A stretch of DNA of 64,000 bases from Henricia sp. BOLD:AAB3569 (Eukaryota > Echinodermata > Asteroidea > Spinulosida > Echinasteridae), in assembly GCA_037783545.1 (NCBI GenBank), contig JBBELK010000024.1, positions 2,170,001-2,234,000 of the forward strand, written 5' to 3'. The notes beneath the pieces are model-generated. The model ran no database searches, was not told where the DNA came from, and saw nothing but the letters and a program-made list of their open reading frames with translations. Position 1 is the first letter of the stretch, and each line of letters starts with the position of its first letter. Positions 1 to 11,745 of the stretch are shown here, piece by piece. The position numbers and the translations under genes are program-made.

Positions 1-446
1 TAAAGGTCAAACACATGATTGGTATCTCGAAAATCAGAAATATTCACAGATTTACACATATCTTACACAATATAAACATGTTGATGGCAGAAAACTTCCC
101 CTGAAATGTTTTTTTCTGAAGTGCAATATATTCTTTGAGAAATGAGTATAAAACAATTGATTTTCGTCTCATGAGACGAAAATTTACTTCGCCCTGAACC
201 ACTTCGCCCCAAAACCACTTCGCCTAAATGCCACTTCGCTCAAAAACCACTTCGTACACAGTGGTTCAGGGCGAAGTGGTTTTTGGGCGAAGTGACTTGA
301 AATCTGTTTTTAACTGTTTCCCAAAAGTTAGACGAAGTACGGAGCTGACTTTTACTCGGGTTAGTTTTAATCATTCATATCTTCAATCACATCACATGGA
401 GATAAAGTTATTTGTAACGCGGTTTACCAATCATGTGTTCTACCTT
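1..446 (+). mobile_element. Foldback/MITE-like element with CTTCGCCC repeats, copy 1
   Basis: The terminal inverted repeats are AAAGGT..AACACATGATTGGTA at the left edge and its complement near 425-446. The interior holds a short foldback of alternating 'acttcgccc' and 'gggcgaagtgg' units at about 187-295. A TTTCGTCTCATGAGACGAAA palindrome precedes that foldback. The same structure recurs in the opposite orientation at 46944-47470, including the left-arm sequence, the palindrome and the repeats. The ends sit in TTAA-like contexts, which could be a TTAA target duplication as in piggyBac-type elements. The window starts at the element edge, so the left duplication cannot be verified. No transposase is visible. 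Confidence 0.7.
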
Positions 447-500
447 TAACCTTAAACCCTCAGGTCCAATGGAAAATCGTGTATACAAATTTGATTATTT
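447..500 (+). repeat. Short dispersed repeat flanking the element, shared with 31424-31482
   Basis: The stretch 'ctttaacc..aaccct..ggtcc.atggaaaatc.tgtatacaaatt' is found again near 31424-31482. The shared block lies outside the inverted repeats of the first element, so it is either an older repeat that received the insertion or part of a larger family. Nothing recognisable follows between 500 and 980. Confidence 0.5.
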
Positions 501-980
501 TGTATACTGTTGGGCACTTATATATTATTTAAAAGCCATTTTACCTTCTATGGGATATAGTTGTAATGGCTGCCGTACAGTCAAATTACCACTTGAGGCG
601 GTAGGTGTGTAGGCATATGCATCAAGTGACCTTTGATTCCTTTTCATCGGAAATAACTAATGATTGATGTTCATAGGTAAGCTCTTCTAATTGATTTCTA
701 TACTACTCGGCAAATTATTGGTTTCAAGGGCGGTCTCGTGGGTCTATATGGTTTAGACAAGACTTAGTGACGTCACGGTTTATTTACATACTACTTTCGA
801 CATCCATACAAACCGTCTATAGCCTCCCATGGAAATAGGGTGTTTCAATGTAAAGGGAATTTGTTAACCATATATTAAAGTTTCAAAGTAACCGTTAAGC
901 AACCAAAGATTTTGAACCAGTGTACACCATACCTTTTGAGAAGTGGCAATGTTATAAAGTACTTTTCAGCAGGGTCATTA

Positions 981-1230
981 ATTAGCCTTTTTGAAGTATG
1001 GCGGACACAATAGGAGGGCGCACTTTGCAGTGGGTATAAAATCGACTAAAATGCAAAATAACTCAGTTTTTCACTTTACACTTATTAATTTTATTTATAA
1101 TTCTGTCTATGTATTATAATTACAACATGTAAATCAAGTTTTTGGAAAGAAATACAATTGATAAAAAAATTCATACCCAAATGAAATTGCGCCCTCTCCT
1201 TTTGTTCCGCCATACTTCTAAAAGGCTAAT
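981..1230. mobile_element. MITE family A (ATTAGCCTTTT..AAGTATGGCGG ends), full copy
   Basis: The left end (attagcctttttgaagtatg, then gcgga) is repeated as its complement at 1209-1230, giving an inverted repeat of about 40 bp with few mismatches. The interior is AT-rich and non-coding. The left ~180 bp recurs at 15898-16080, including 'aaaatgcaaaataa' and 'aattctgtct'. At 250 bp with no open frame it fits a non-autonomous DNA transposon. The superfamily is not assignable by eye. Confidence 0.8.
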
Positions 1231-2385
1231 TGTTTCAGTATAAATATCCAAGTGACAAATCAGCAAAATAGGTGTTTACGTACGTGACATTCTTCGGTTT
1301 ACGCGAAAAGCATTACGCATGGGACACATATTATGTATTATTTCCAAGAATGAAATTTGTGGGTGCCAACAAACAAGACATTTTATAGAAACAGGCGAAT
1401 AACTGATATTTATTTCTAAGCAGCCATGCAGTTAAATGTCAAGAACTTGAATGTTTTTATTTATTTATTAACACCCCACAAATGCACATCACATGTGACG
1501 TCATTATGTATTGGGTCCGCTTTGCGTTCCTCTCGTTACCTTTTATAAATACACCTTTCCGATACATTGATATTTTGTACCACATATGCCACCGTTCCTA
1601 ATTTCTCCATCGAAAACACTTTTTGGCGGAGTAAGTTACTGCATCATGCTAGGTGGTACTGCTTTGTTATTTCAGACGCCCAACAGACGAAAATAAGCTT
1701 TCTTAAATGTCGGCTCAATACTGCATAGCGGTTTGCCGCGGTCGATTCACAAGAACAGTCAATAATTCTTTAACTTGAGTTTAAGCTCGAGGGCCGTGCA
1801 TGTTGTCTTAAATAGACACCAAGTGTATATTCTTGGCCCAAGGGAGAAAAAAAACCGCGCTCGTTCTGTAAGATACGATCGAGTCTGTTGTCAACAGACA
1901 GAGCCGCTTTTTCCCCACGAAGCACTTTAGGTCCTGTACATGCATCTCCTTAAACGCCAGCTCGGCGGGATCAATATAAAGTATCTCTGTATAAGTCTTG
2001 CGCTCGGGGTAATTTTTCAAGTCTTTATAATGCCATGTTGTTCTCTTCTATCCAATAAAACAAACAAGACAAGAGCAAATACATGGCTTTGGGGCAGTTT
2101 GGGGCAAATCAAATTCAGTTAGTGTTGGATCTGCTATCTTTACATTAATACTCCCTATAGTTAGCGTATATTTAAGCCACATTAAAAAAAAGAGCTTCTA
2201 AAATTATCAATAGAATTTAGTTAGCGCTTAGAAACGCACACAATAAGCAATTATTATTTAACATAATTACTAATACAAGAGCAATGTTTAAAGTTAATTT
2301 TAATCACGACCTTGAACAGATAATTGTGCAGGTATATTCCATCCCACCAATACAGTAGAAATTATGATCACAATTGATTTTAAAT
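1231..2385. other. Unassigned sequence with one weak minus-strand open frame
   Basis: No repeat family was recognised. A minus-strand open frame at 1808-2020 (70 codons, beginning MKNYPERKTYTEILYIDPAE) has a fairly protein-like composition in its first two thirds. No convincing splice sites or recognised domain accompany it, so I do not call it a gene. The rest is AT-rich. Confidence 0.3.
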
Positions 2386-2672
2386 TATTATTATTATTAT
2401 TATTTCTTTCTGGTATTCATACCAGGGATTCCTCAATAGTGCTCATTGCACTGTCACTCGCAAGCGTGAGGAAACCCATGAAGAATTATAATTATAAATG
2501 GCCAGAGACACCGGGGAATCCCCTTGCTCTTCACGAAAGAATGCTCCGGGATCTTTAAAGTGCGTTACCGTTTCCTAACACACTGGACCAACGGCTGTAC
2601 ATCCCTTCCGAAGGATGGAGCAAGTGTGGTTGAGTGCCTTGCTCAAGGGCACAGGTACCGCAGCCGGATTCT
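2386..2672 (-). mobile_element. tRNA-derived SINE, 5'-truncated copy
   Basis: Read on the minus strand this matches the body and tail of the SINEs at 19890-20258 and 62230-62598. It has the 'gagcaaggcactc..ccacacttgctcc' block, then 'tccttcggaagggatgta', 'gccgttggtccagtgtgtta' and 'aaagatccc.gagcattctt'. It ends in an (AAT)n tail, seen as TTA repeats at about 2386-2407 on the plus strand. The tRNA-like head is almost entirely missing, which is typical of 5' truncation during retrotransposition. Confidence 0.85.
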
Positions 2673-3799
2673 AATTGCTTCAAAAAGAACATGATTGTTC
2701 TTATACGTGTTTTTACAAATCGTTCAGAATTACTCTTCAGTCCCACTATGGCGTCACCGTCTGGTATATACAGATGCCTTGCTGACAGATCATGCATACG
2801 CAAGTTCTTGCAAAATCCCCTATGTGTTAAACTTGACAGTGTTTTAAAAAAATACTGAGAACTATACTTAAGTCCCAGTTGGCGTCACATGTCTGGTACA
2901 TGTAATGGTGCAAACAGCGATTTGCAGTCGCAACTTGAAAACGTCCGTGCAAAATCTGCTGTTGATGACCACAAACAAATGTACCATTCTACTAAATGTC
3001 AGCTTACATATTTTTGCAGCACTAAATGTAACATCTATGGCCAGACCTATAAGCCGTTGTTTTGCCCTTTAGTTCGGCGCGCCACAACGATTCAAGAACA
3101 TCGCTGGAACATAAGGTTCCAATGAAATCGCACATCTCACTGTCAATATCTGTCGGCACATCTTTTACTGTTGGCGCGTGGTTAGGTTTTTCGGCGGCCC
3201 GTGGACATGATGAGGACTAGTAATCAACTCGCTTATCTTGAACTCTGATGAATATCTTGGAAATTAAAGGTGCACTGTTATGGGTACACCCTGCGGCTGT
3301 TTGTTGAAGAGATCTGACAAATTTTCTGTCATTTACATGACAGCCTTTTGCACGCAACTTTTGCACAATATCTGGCCCCCCGAATTCTACACATTCAAAT
3401 GGAGGTGAAGTTTAGAAAGTCACACACTACACTGCTAATGCTACGTGGTGCACGCCATTGCCTAGCAACCAACAGTCTGGTTGTTGTATGCCATTCTGTC
3501 CTACGCTGAACATGGAATTGATTCTGTACTTCACGGTAGCCTACATCAGACGCTGTTAATGTGAAACACGCAAAAGGCAAATTGACTGGCAAACGATTGT
3601 ACAGAAGGTTGTGTAGTGGTACCTTATGCACCGTACACTTCTGAGTGTCCCATAGGTTCGATTCCTGACCGTGATAGAAAGTCCATGTGGATTGTGGTTG
3701 TCAACTCCTGCTCATTGTGTATAGCCTTAATTTCCCACATGTTTTTGTATTGGTCTTTAATTTCTTCTTCGTGGCCATTTTTTTAAAACATCGCTAGTT
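2673..3799. other. Unassigned sequence
   Basis: No repeats, splice-bounded frames or RNA genes recognised. Short open frames on both strands look like chance. Confidence 0.4.
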
Positions 3800-3912
3800 A
3801 TAGACTACTATAAACCAGTGAACCTGTTCCCTGTGCTTTACCAATGGACGTTTTAGAATGTTCAGGCAACTGACCGTGCATGGCAACTGACGTCACAAAT
3901 TATAGTAGTCTA
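3800..3912. mobile_element. Small MITE with ATAGACTACTATAA ends
   Basis: The 14-bp terminal sequence atagactactataa at 3800 is repeated in inverted orientation (ttatagtagtctat) ending at 3912. The 113-bp interior is non-coding. This is the only copy noticed here. Confidence 0.6.
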
Positions 3913-5872
3913 TTGTCTGGGCTTATTGGGACTGCACTTCCAGACACGTTTTATGTATATTTTACGAAATTGATTAATTGAATTGGAATTGGCAGATTAC
4001 GGTAGATGTGTTTTTGTGTGTGGATATATTGGTAAAAATAAGTTTAGAAACCCAATTACATGTAAAGGACATGCGCCTTTAAACTTTAATACCAGACTGC
4101 AAGTACATGGTGGATGGGTAGGACAGATGTGCGTGCCGTGTCGTGATTACCCACAGTTCCTGATTAGCTTTCACTAGAGTCAATGGTGGCATTTTACCCA
4201 GCAGAGTTGAATGGGTCATCAGGAATATGATATATAAGGCTGCATTGCAATTGAGATTCCCGTTGAAATATATACTGGTACACAGCTCGCTGATAGAACC
4301 CATATTAAAAGATTATCGTTTAACTTACAGAAAGCCCTAGGCCCTATATGTCATTAAAATGAACCAACCAATGTCCAAACCAATTACTAAATCGATTATT
4401 GAAATATGCCCATTGTCTGATGTAAACAAATACAGTGGACTAATGCGGCCGGCTCTCTGAGTGTAGCAACCGTTCGCCATATTGTTCAAGGAAAGACAAT
4501 GCCGTGCCTAGACTATGGTGATTTATACTATAATTAAAAGATAACGTGCATAAAGTAGGAACCGTGGATCATTCTAGACAAGGCATTGTTTAACTAGAGC
4601 AAGATCAGAATTTGATTTGGACTTGCGTCGGGGAAATTGGATGTTAAGTAAGGTTGTTGTTTTTTTTTTTTTTGCCCTTTTTTAGAGCAAGATGGCAAAC
4701 GTGTCGCTTCATTTCTCGTATGGCCATCCGCTGTTGTGCCCAATCCAGTGTGTTGAGATAACTGAATAAGCTCCGCGCGAATTGTTTTTTTACATGTATG
4801 AAACAGACCGAAAGAAATCATTCCTCTCATGCAGTCTGTTGTACAATGTTTGTTCATTGTAGACATACCATTAAGCTCAGGACATCAGCATGCTCCATAA
4901 TTATTGTCAAAGGCATACGCTTCACTCATCATCATTGCATTGTGCCTGTAATTATTATCTACAAAGTCAAGAACAGCTGGTGTAAGAACTTAACACTCCT
5001 TGCGTGCGTGTAATATGATCGGATTTAGCCGCTGGGGCAAATATACAATGTACAGCGAAGGTAATTCGCGTGTAAGCACGCACTATCAAGCATCGAATTC
5101 CATAAGAGCGTCCCAGTATATATACAGAAAATCACTTAAAGCATCCTTGAAGTACCTGTTATCGAATCAAATCTGTGATAGTTTGCACAGCCAGATATTA
5201 GTGTGACTGCATTGATAAGGACAATATCAAAAATCAAATCAGAGAATTGCGCTATCTTAGGGGATTTGCAATAATTAAATTAATTGTATTTGTCGTGAGG
5301 TGGTTTGGGACATGCAAATTCATTTCGCATGTTTTGCGTTGACTCAAAATGAACAATCGGTATTTCGTGTAGACCTATATAGCTGTTTTTAGAAATCGCA
5401 TTTTGCCGTTACTTAATTCTTCGTAACATGTGTCCTTTCTTATGTGATTATTGACCGCTGAGAACTACAAAGCCTTTAACACTTGTGTGAAAATACCTCC
5501 CCCCCCCCCCCGGCCAATCTGATATTAAGACGGCAGGATTTTCCACAAAATAATTACCAGAGATTTCGGCAAGCCTTTGACGGTGCAGTCCTGCTGATTT
5601 AGGTGGCTGAACGGTATCGATTTTGACGCCAAGTGTCCCTGTTTCTTTCTCGTGAACGTCTGGGCAACCTTTCTTCCCACGTTGATGCAAGTGTATCAGC
5701 TGCAGTGTTGCACACTTGGTGAGCTAATTCCAGTGGCTGACTGTTTGGTAACTTGCCCAGAGCTGAACTTTAGCATTTTTCAACTTTTTCAGTTTTAGAT
5801 GTACCAGAAACAAAGATACCCCACTTTCCTTTTGGACGATTTCAGGTAGCTCGTTTGATGTCTAAACCACCA
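3913..5872. other. Unassigned sequence with simple tracts
   Basis: Contains a T-run near 4658-4672 and a C-run near 5499-5511. No exon with splice sites, repeat family or RNA gene was recognised. Confidence 0.4.
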
Positions 5873-6071
5873 GGGGCCAATTTCATAGAGTTGCAGAATG
5901 TTACCAGTAAAATCCTCATGTGATAGAAGTAATGTATGACCAGTGTTAGAGGACTGTTTCATTACCACGACAATCGCATGTAAATTTGTGCTGGTAACCT
6001 CATTTTATCAAGCAAGGTTTTTCATTATTAAGCATTTTTTCATGCTTAAGCAGCTCTATGAAATTGGCCCC
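5873..6071. mobile_element. MITE family B (GGGGCCAATTTCATA ends), copy 1
   Basis: Starts ggggccaatttcatagag and ends with the complement ctctatgaaattggcccc. Related copies lie at 22185-22324 (right half), 32960-33095 (left half), 50634-50926 and 51585-51834. The last has the cleanest long inverted repeats. No coding capacity. Confidence 0.8.
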
Positions 6072-6148
6072 AGTTGTCAACGAAATTCTGTTGGCAACCT
6101 ATTTTTAAACTCTTCTATTTAGGACACATCGTTGGGTAGCCGTGTTAA

Positions 6149-6297
6149 GCAGGCCTCACACTGTGCGATTTTTGCTACGAATTAGGTACGATTAGCTACG
6201 ATTTGGTACGATTATGTATACACTCTACACACAATCGTACCAAATCGTAGCTAATCGTACCTAATTCGTGGCAAAAATCGCACAGTGGGAGGCCTGC
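6149..6297. mobile_element. Near-perfect foldback element
   Basis: Arms of about 66 bp begin gcaggcctc.cactgtgcga and run through repeated 'tacgat' units such as ggtacgattagctacgattt. They are separated by a loop of about 17 nt. Only a few mismatches separate the arms. A transcript would form a long hairpin. Single copy in this window. Confidence 0.8.
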
Positions 6298-7525
6298 TCT
6301 AGTCAGGTGAACATCTTTAAAAAGACGTATTGTAGCACTTAAAATATCGTAGCAACAACTAGGCCTACTTATATTTCATTTGATGTAAAAGTAGTTGTTG
6401 CTATGAAAGCTATATGCATTTTTTGTTACAAGTTAGTCCTTCAATACATTATGTTCTCCCTAAACAAAAATCAGACAATCATTCATACCTTTTTGAATGA
6501 AAAGAACAAGTATACTTTCATGAAATTCGTATCTCTTTGGTATAAGTGCTATATGCAGAACTTGTAAAACGTGCACGTACATTATATAGCTTGTTTAAAA
6601 TCTTCCGTGGAATGTGATCCACTGTGTTATTTGATACATCCTCTTTCGTGACTTGAAGAGGTTTATTCATGTACGTGATCTGCATATGACTCTGCAGAGA
6701 TTCCCAACGGTATGCAGTTACCTCATTATATAGTCATTTAATCAACAATATTTGTAATCAAGACCAAGAAACAAAAATCGCACGTGCTATGTAGGTAGTG
6801 ATAGCAATCAAATAGTTAACATTATGGAGATCATGACGTAAGGTTCTGATTCATATGTAACGATGACATAGAGTGATTACATCTTGCAATCACGATGACG
6901 ACATCTAAAGTAATTTGTCGGGTGAACGACATTTATCCGAATCTGGTCATAAACAGTGATTCCGTCTATAGCTTGCAATTTTGTAAATGGGTCTTTCTTT
7001 CTATAAATTAGGGGTCCAAAAGTAAGACATTTAGTGTCCCCCGTTACATCCCGTTAAATCAATTAAAAGTGTGAGCAACTTCGGGATGCTGCATGGCAGT
7101 AACTGGAGATGGGCTTTAGCCTGAACTTGAAGAACGTGTTTGCTGCCACCAAGCGTCTCAAAAGTCTCCCAAGGTATTCGTGACTGGACAGTACACCAAC
7201 TGTTCATCGTGCGCAGCGCCCCCAAGCGACATTTGGTCTTTTCCCTGTGGATTTTAAGCTACGGCTGTGTCTACGGAAAGTCACCAAGCCGTCTTTGTAC
7301 TCGTGTGCAATTTCAGTTATATCAAGCCACAGCCAATACATTCAGACTAAGTACTCACTGATCGGTATGGCTGTATAACATTGGATGGCTACATGAGAAG
7401 TATATATATATATCGGTAGGTGTCAGCACTGCTGAACCCGAAAGTTGACCAAAGTATACGACTGTGGTCTTTGTTTGGACGTTTCCTTGACTTTTACCAC
7501 CGAGCAGACACCTTACAATTATGTG
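6298..7525. other. Unassigned sequence; isolated transposon end near 7009
   Basis: Mostly AT-rich. At about 7009-7030 'attaggggtccaaaagt' matches terminal sequences also seen near 16801 and, inverted, at 33450-33475. This suggests a degraded copy of that family. Nothing else recognised. Confidence 0.4.
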
Positions 7526-8020
7526 TGTGTTACGTGTTAGTGTTAACAGATCTGTTAACTTAATCAGAATTGTGACGTCAGAACAAACTGTGTTAACTCG
7601 ATGTAAACATGGTGTTTAGGACGTGTATACATCTCATGTTAGTTTAACACCTCCTGATACAGATCGTGTTAGTGTTAACAGATCGTGTTAGTGTTAACAG
7701 ATCTGTTAAGTTAATCTAAACGAAGTGGTGTTAATTGATTATTTTATAACTTTCGTGATTCTCAATAAATTGGATTTTATTTTTCAACACTACTTATAAC
7801 ATGTGTTTGGCTCCGTGAAGATTTTGAAAATGTCCATCACTTAGTGGTTAAGCTCGTGTAACACGGAAAGGAGGTCACAATTCTGTGTTAGTGTTAGTGT
7901 TGAAAGTCGCGCAGAACCATACCGCCTTAACAAATCTGTGACACTATAACGAACACGGTTAAGCGAGACGCCGATTTAACAGATCTGTTACACCAACACG
8001 TAACACAGAATTGCGCCCTC
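7526..8020. repeat. Nested inverted repeats rich in GTGTTAGTGTTAACAGATCT units
   Basis: The left sequence (tgtgttacgtgttagtgtta, then acagatctgtta) returns inverted at about 7978-8008. Inside it, a second pair 'gagg.c.caattctgtgtta' occupies 7869-7893 and, inverted, 8001-8020. The unit 'cgtgttagtgttaacagat' is tandemly repeated at about 7664-7705. The structure fits a foldback transposon or two nested ones. No open frame is associated. Confidence 0.65.
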
Positions 8021-9154
8021 ACTCACTGCAATTTGCGGTTTACACGGTGTTTGTTCTTAACCGAGATCACAATCCCGATTAAGATAACCAACACACCAAC
8101 ACATAACACGCAGAGAATTGTTACCTCACCAGCAGATCTCCTGTTGAAGAAGTTGTTGCTAAGTGCGCATCTAAGATCTTTAAAGTGTTATCTTCTGTAT
8201 TATTTTGTCAATTTACATTGCCGTTCTATTTTATACTATTTTATCGAAATACCTTTGAAAGTTGCAGTCGCGCGTATGCGTAAAAGCGACCACTGCGGCT
8301 TTGTATATACAGTACCAAATAAACTGAAAGCTCCATTTGGGTTATAACAGGTTACTTCGTTGGAAGAGCGTGAAGAGACACGATTTTCTGCCAAAACAGA
8401 AACCCTCAAGCTATTCCAGTGCCCATCAATTCAAGTTTTCCTTGCCAAATCAAAAATTCATTTAAAACATTTTCTGATATGACCCTGGGCAACAAGTCGG
8501 GTCCCGAAGAAGTTTGTGGTCGTTTCTACTCATATCTAGTGGCAGAAAAAAAAGACGAAAAGAACGAATAGACGATTTATTAAATAAGTGAAAAGTTCTA
8601 ATCTATCTTTTGGGGTACAAGTTCAGACATTATTTACAATGCTTTGTGAACCAATTTTTTTTGGCAGAGGTGGCAGGTCGAGCCTTTTGGGGAAAATCAT
8701 TCGTTTTGGGTGGGGAGACCAAACCGTTAGAGTACATAAGGGCTGTCCATGCCTTGCCTCCTAGTCGGCTCTCCCGTAGAAGGAGGTTGCAGCTAGCCCG
8801 CACATAATTTTACGGCAACTTCACTCTTCGTCGACGTTCGTGTTACTGCACTGCGGCAGGTTTTGACTCGGCGTGTTGAGAGATGCTTGGCCGCTGACCG
8901 GTCGTGACTGTCATGCAAGTGTCTTTAAGATAATTTTATAGGCAATATGAAGTTAGACTATTAAGAAACATTTAGAGGCCGACAGGAGAAATTATGGCGG
9001 TGAAAATAATTTTTCTTTTGACTGTTTTGTTTTAGCGATAGACCCCACCCACCCCAAGTAAGATTTCATCGAACAATCGGTCATAAACTTGAAGTATACA
9101 CTCAGTATATTATGCCCGTTATTTTTTTCTCTGTTTCCGAAAAAAAGTTGCTAC
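8021..9154. other. Unassigned sequence upstream of the exon at 9440
   Basis: No repeats or splice-bounded frames recognised. The stretch 8800-8900 is richer in CpG than its surroundings and could be promoter-proximal to the exon at 9440, but no core promoter element is distinct. Confidence 0.3.
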
Positions 9155-9230
9155 ATGATCATTAAAATAAGAAAACCTGCCCCCTGTCATGGCCACTGGT
9201 GCAGAAGTAATAAGTGTAATAATGCGGCCG
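9155..9230 (-). mobile_element. MITE family C fragment
   Basis: The stretch 'gaaaacctgccccctgtcat' followed by 'ggcc.ctggtgca' matches one end of the elements at 9733-9891 and 15752-15897. The other end was not found, so this is a truncated copy. Confidence 0.6.
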
Positions 9231-9439
9231 AAACGTGCCGTGCGTGATAAACTGACACCAACTGCACGATGAAAATTGGAAAGGTCATTCCAGGGATCGT
9301 TTAGTGCTGAATGGACGCATGACCAAAGTACTGCCGTAAGTTTCCTCTTAAAGTTGAGAGAAACTTGGCTCAAAGCACAGTTTCCGTGTCTTCAACTTCG
9401 ATTTCCAAAGTACGTGAGTAGTTGTCTGGACTTTTCGCC

Positions 9440-9517
9440 ATGTTTCCAGCAATTTTACGGCAACAAAACCCGTCTGACGGAAAGAACACGAGCCAGGAAA
9501 CGACGGAAGAAAATCGA
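9440..9517 (+). CDS. Candidate alternative first coding exon (26 codons)
   Basis: ATG at 9440 in a good context (cgccATGT) opens a frame of 26 codons beginning MFPAILRQQNPSDG and ending SQETTEENR. The frame runs exactly into the 5' splice site gtaagtg at 9518 and ends in phase 0. An in-frame TAG lies 18 bases upstream, so this is the first ATG of the frame. The composition (Gln, Asn, Glu, Thr, Arg) is hydrophilic, with no signal peptide. I do not recognise the protein. It is the most upstream of six plus-strand exons that end in phase 0, which suggests an alternative N-terminus of one gene extending to the right. The call rests on frame and donor only. Confidence 0.5.
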
Positions 9518-9542
9518 GTAAGTGACAAGTGGACGTTGTTGC

Positions 9543-9605
9543 TGTCGTGTTGTGTTATGTTGTGGTGGTGTGTACTACATGTGTGTGGTGGTGTGTACTA
9601 CATGT
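9543..9605 (+). repeat. Tandem TG-rich repeat, about two copies
   Basis: A unit of about 26 bp containing 'gtgtgtactacatgtgtgtg' is present twice, preceded by a partial unit. Its open translations (Cys/Val/Trp-rich) are an artefact of the repeat. Confidence 0.7.
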
Positions 9606-9732
9606 GTGTGGTGTTATTTTCCATGACCATGGTGTCCGTACCGTTTGTCCCGTGAGTGTTGTTGGTCTTGCTTGGCGCAAAAGTTTGCTCCAGGCATGGT
9701 CTATAAATGCCTGGTCTTTGTATTGTACATGT

Positions 9733-9891
9733 AATAGACCTTATGCACGGCGGCCATGATAGAGGGCAGTCACATTGTCACACTCAGTCACAGTGCATCA
9801 TGCACGATCGAGTAGGCACTTTGTGGGTCTATTGTCACACATTTGAATATGAAAACCTGCCCTCTGTCATGGCCGCCATGCATAAGGTCTA
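9733..9891. mobile_element. MITE family C (TAGACCTTATGCACGGCGGCC ends), full copy
   Basis: Inverted ends of about 36 bp: tagaccttatgca.ggcggc, then catga.agagggcag. The flanks read tacatgta on both sides, a candidate 8-bp target duplication. However, that octamer is itself common in this DNA. The interior is non-coding. The related copy at 15752-15897 shares 'gaaaacctgcc' and 'ggtctattgtcac'-type blocks. Confidence 0.8.
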
Positions 9892-10079
9892 TACATGTAT
9901 ATGTAGGTTATCTGGCAGTGAACTGACATTGAATGGTACTTTGTAGTCGCAGGATGGTGTGTAAAGGAGAAAACCCTTTCACATTACTCATTAGGCCAAA
10001 AAAAGAAAGAACTAGGCTATAGATGTTTAGCATATAGGCCTAGTTGAAGTCTCCCAAAATGATGCGGTGACATAGCTTC

Positions 10080-10163
10080 CCCCCCCCCACTCTTTTATTT
10101 GAAGAGGGGGGGGGGGGGGGTGGTGGGGGGTTTGGTGGGGTGGGGGGGGGGGGGGGGTGGTCG
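10080..10163. repeat. C-run followed by G-rich tract
   Basis: A C-run at about 10080-10088 is followed by several long G-runs interrupted by T from about 10106 to 10157. The plus strand could form G-quadruplexes and the two halves could pair. Low-complexity DNA of this kind is also error-prone in assembly. Confidence 0.8.
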
Positions 10164-11103
10164 GTTGGGTAAGTGGATTCCAACAATAAAGTCAAGTTGA
10201 CATAAAGCCAACAGGCATGTTTTTAATCGAAACACTCAACAACAAAAACAAAAAAAACATTAACACGCGCTAACGATATATTTTAAAAAAAGAAAAAGAA
10301 AAAGAAAAGAAGCTTTGACGTGCAGGGTTGAAATTGACGCGTACGCTAACACTGGTGCTAACGTTTTTTGGGGTAACCTTATCACGTTGCATGCCGTGTG
10401 CGTGCACGGATTGTAGCAAATGCACAGTGACCTAACAACACAAAAATATTCCACTAAACACACGGGCATACCAACGCGTGTTTTGTTGCCCCGTGAGCAT
10501 CATGGCATCGATAACCGGGAAAGGCTTTATTGCAGAATACATCGCAACTCAAAAATTACCTTAATGCCCATGCTTTGTTGTTTATTGACCAGTTCTCATA
10601 CTGTAATTTCCTTTTCAAAACAAACCCCCGAAGCCACAACAAAGTCTATCGAATGCTTCTTGGACTGGGAGTTACAGGGTACGTATTGTGCTAATCGGAG
10701 ATCTCAAACAAACAAAAAATGAAATCTTAATAAACGAATTATAAAGAACCAAGTATTTGATCCTCCACACTTTTTCATACATGTAATAATAGCATTTCCA
10801 ATTGAAAATTCAATTCATTTTTGGGGGGGGATTTTAAACAATTTTTTTTTTGCAATTGGTTTCCAATATTTAGTTTTCAAATGAGAAACTGGATTGTAAA
10901 TAATAAAAATAATAAAAATAAAAAATATACAGATTTAAGTCCCAACAAGTACCAAAAATGTACATTTTGCTAAGAGATTATCTGGATTATTGAGTACAGA
11001 TATAATTTCACAATGTATGGTACGCAGTAGGCTAATGTGCTAAAACAATTATGGAGGTAGGAATGCACATTGTTTTTTGGTAATCTTGGCCCTGGGGGAC
11101 CTG
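10164..11103. other. Unassigned AT-rich sequence
   Basis: Holds an A/G-rich tract near 10286-10310 and short A-runs. No exon, repeat family or RNA gene recognised. Confidence 0.4.
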
Positions 11104-11583
11104 GGACTAGCGGGGACTGGGCCGGGGATGTCCAAGTGGCCCAGCGTAATACTCCAGCAACGTGCACGGCCGTGCAGGGCATTTGATTTCGTACATCCCC
11201 GGCTGTATCCCGGCCCCGGTATGCGGCACATTATTGTACAACCCCCGCCCGATCCCGGCCCTGACATGCGGTGCATTTAGTACAACCCCTGCCAAATCCC
11301 GGCCCCGGTAGGGCGGGGCAGCAAATTTGTACAACCCCGGCTATGTCCCCGCTATTGTCCCGGTAGAGCAGGGCAACACAATTGTACAACCCGGCTGTGT
11401 CCCTGTTATTGTCCCGGCAGAGCGGGGCAACACAATTGTACAACCCCGGCTATGTCCCCGCTATTGTCCCGGTATACCGGTAGCGGGGCAACAAATTGTA
11501 CAACCCGGCCCAAGTCCCCGCTTTTGTCCCGGCTAGCGGGGCACGTTTTTTTTGGACATTCCCGGCTATGTCCCCGCTACTTT
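11104..11583. mobile_element. GC-rich foldback element with internal tandem repeats
   Basis: The left end 'actagcggggactgggccgg' continues 'ggatgtccaa'. It is mirrored at the right as 'ttggac.ttcccggctatgt' followed by 'ccccgctact'. Between them are about five degenerate units of 55-70 bp, each like 'gtacaaccccggctatgtcc' plus 'ccgctattgtcccggtagag' plus 'cggggcaacacaatt'. Both strands stay open over long stretches only because of this composition. It fits a non-autonomous transposon whose core expanded in tandem. Confidence 0.7.
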
Positions 11584-11675
11584 CTTCAAAGTCTGTGCTT
11601 GAATTAATTTCCTTCAACATTTTAGAATTCCAACTGGGGAATAGTTTTTAGGCCAGCAAATATCTGCTCAATGGG

Positions 11676-11745
11676 AGGGGGGAGGGGGGGGGGGGGGGAG
11701 GCAGTGGGCAGGCGGCGGGCGGGCCGGCTGGCCGGCGGTGTGTGC
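11676..11745 (+). repeat. G-rich low-complexity tract
   Basis: Starts with G-runs of up to about 18 interrupted by A, then continues as 'ggcggcgggcgggccggctg'. Potential G-quadruplex former. No gene is associated. Confidence 0.8.

Noticed and set aside
1808..2020. Minus-strand exon starting MKNYPERK
   Set aside because: Protein-like in part, but neither splice site is convincing and nothing nearby supports a gene on that strand. Left as an unassigned note.
10970..11536. Six overlapping open frames on both strands
   Set aside because: All derive from the GC-rich tandem foldback at 11104-11583.
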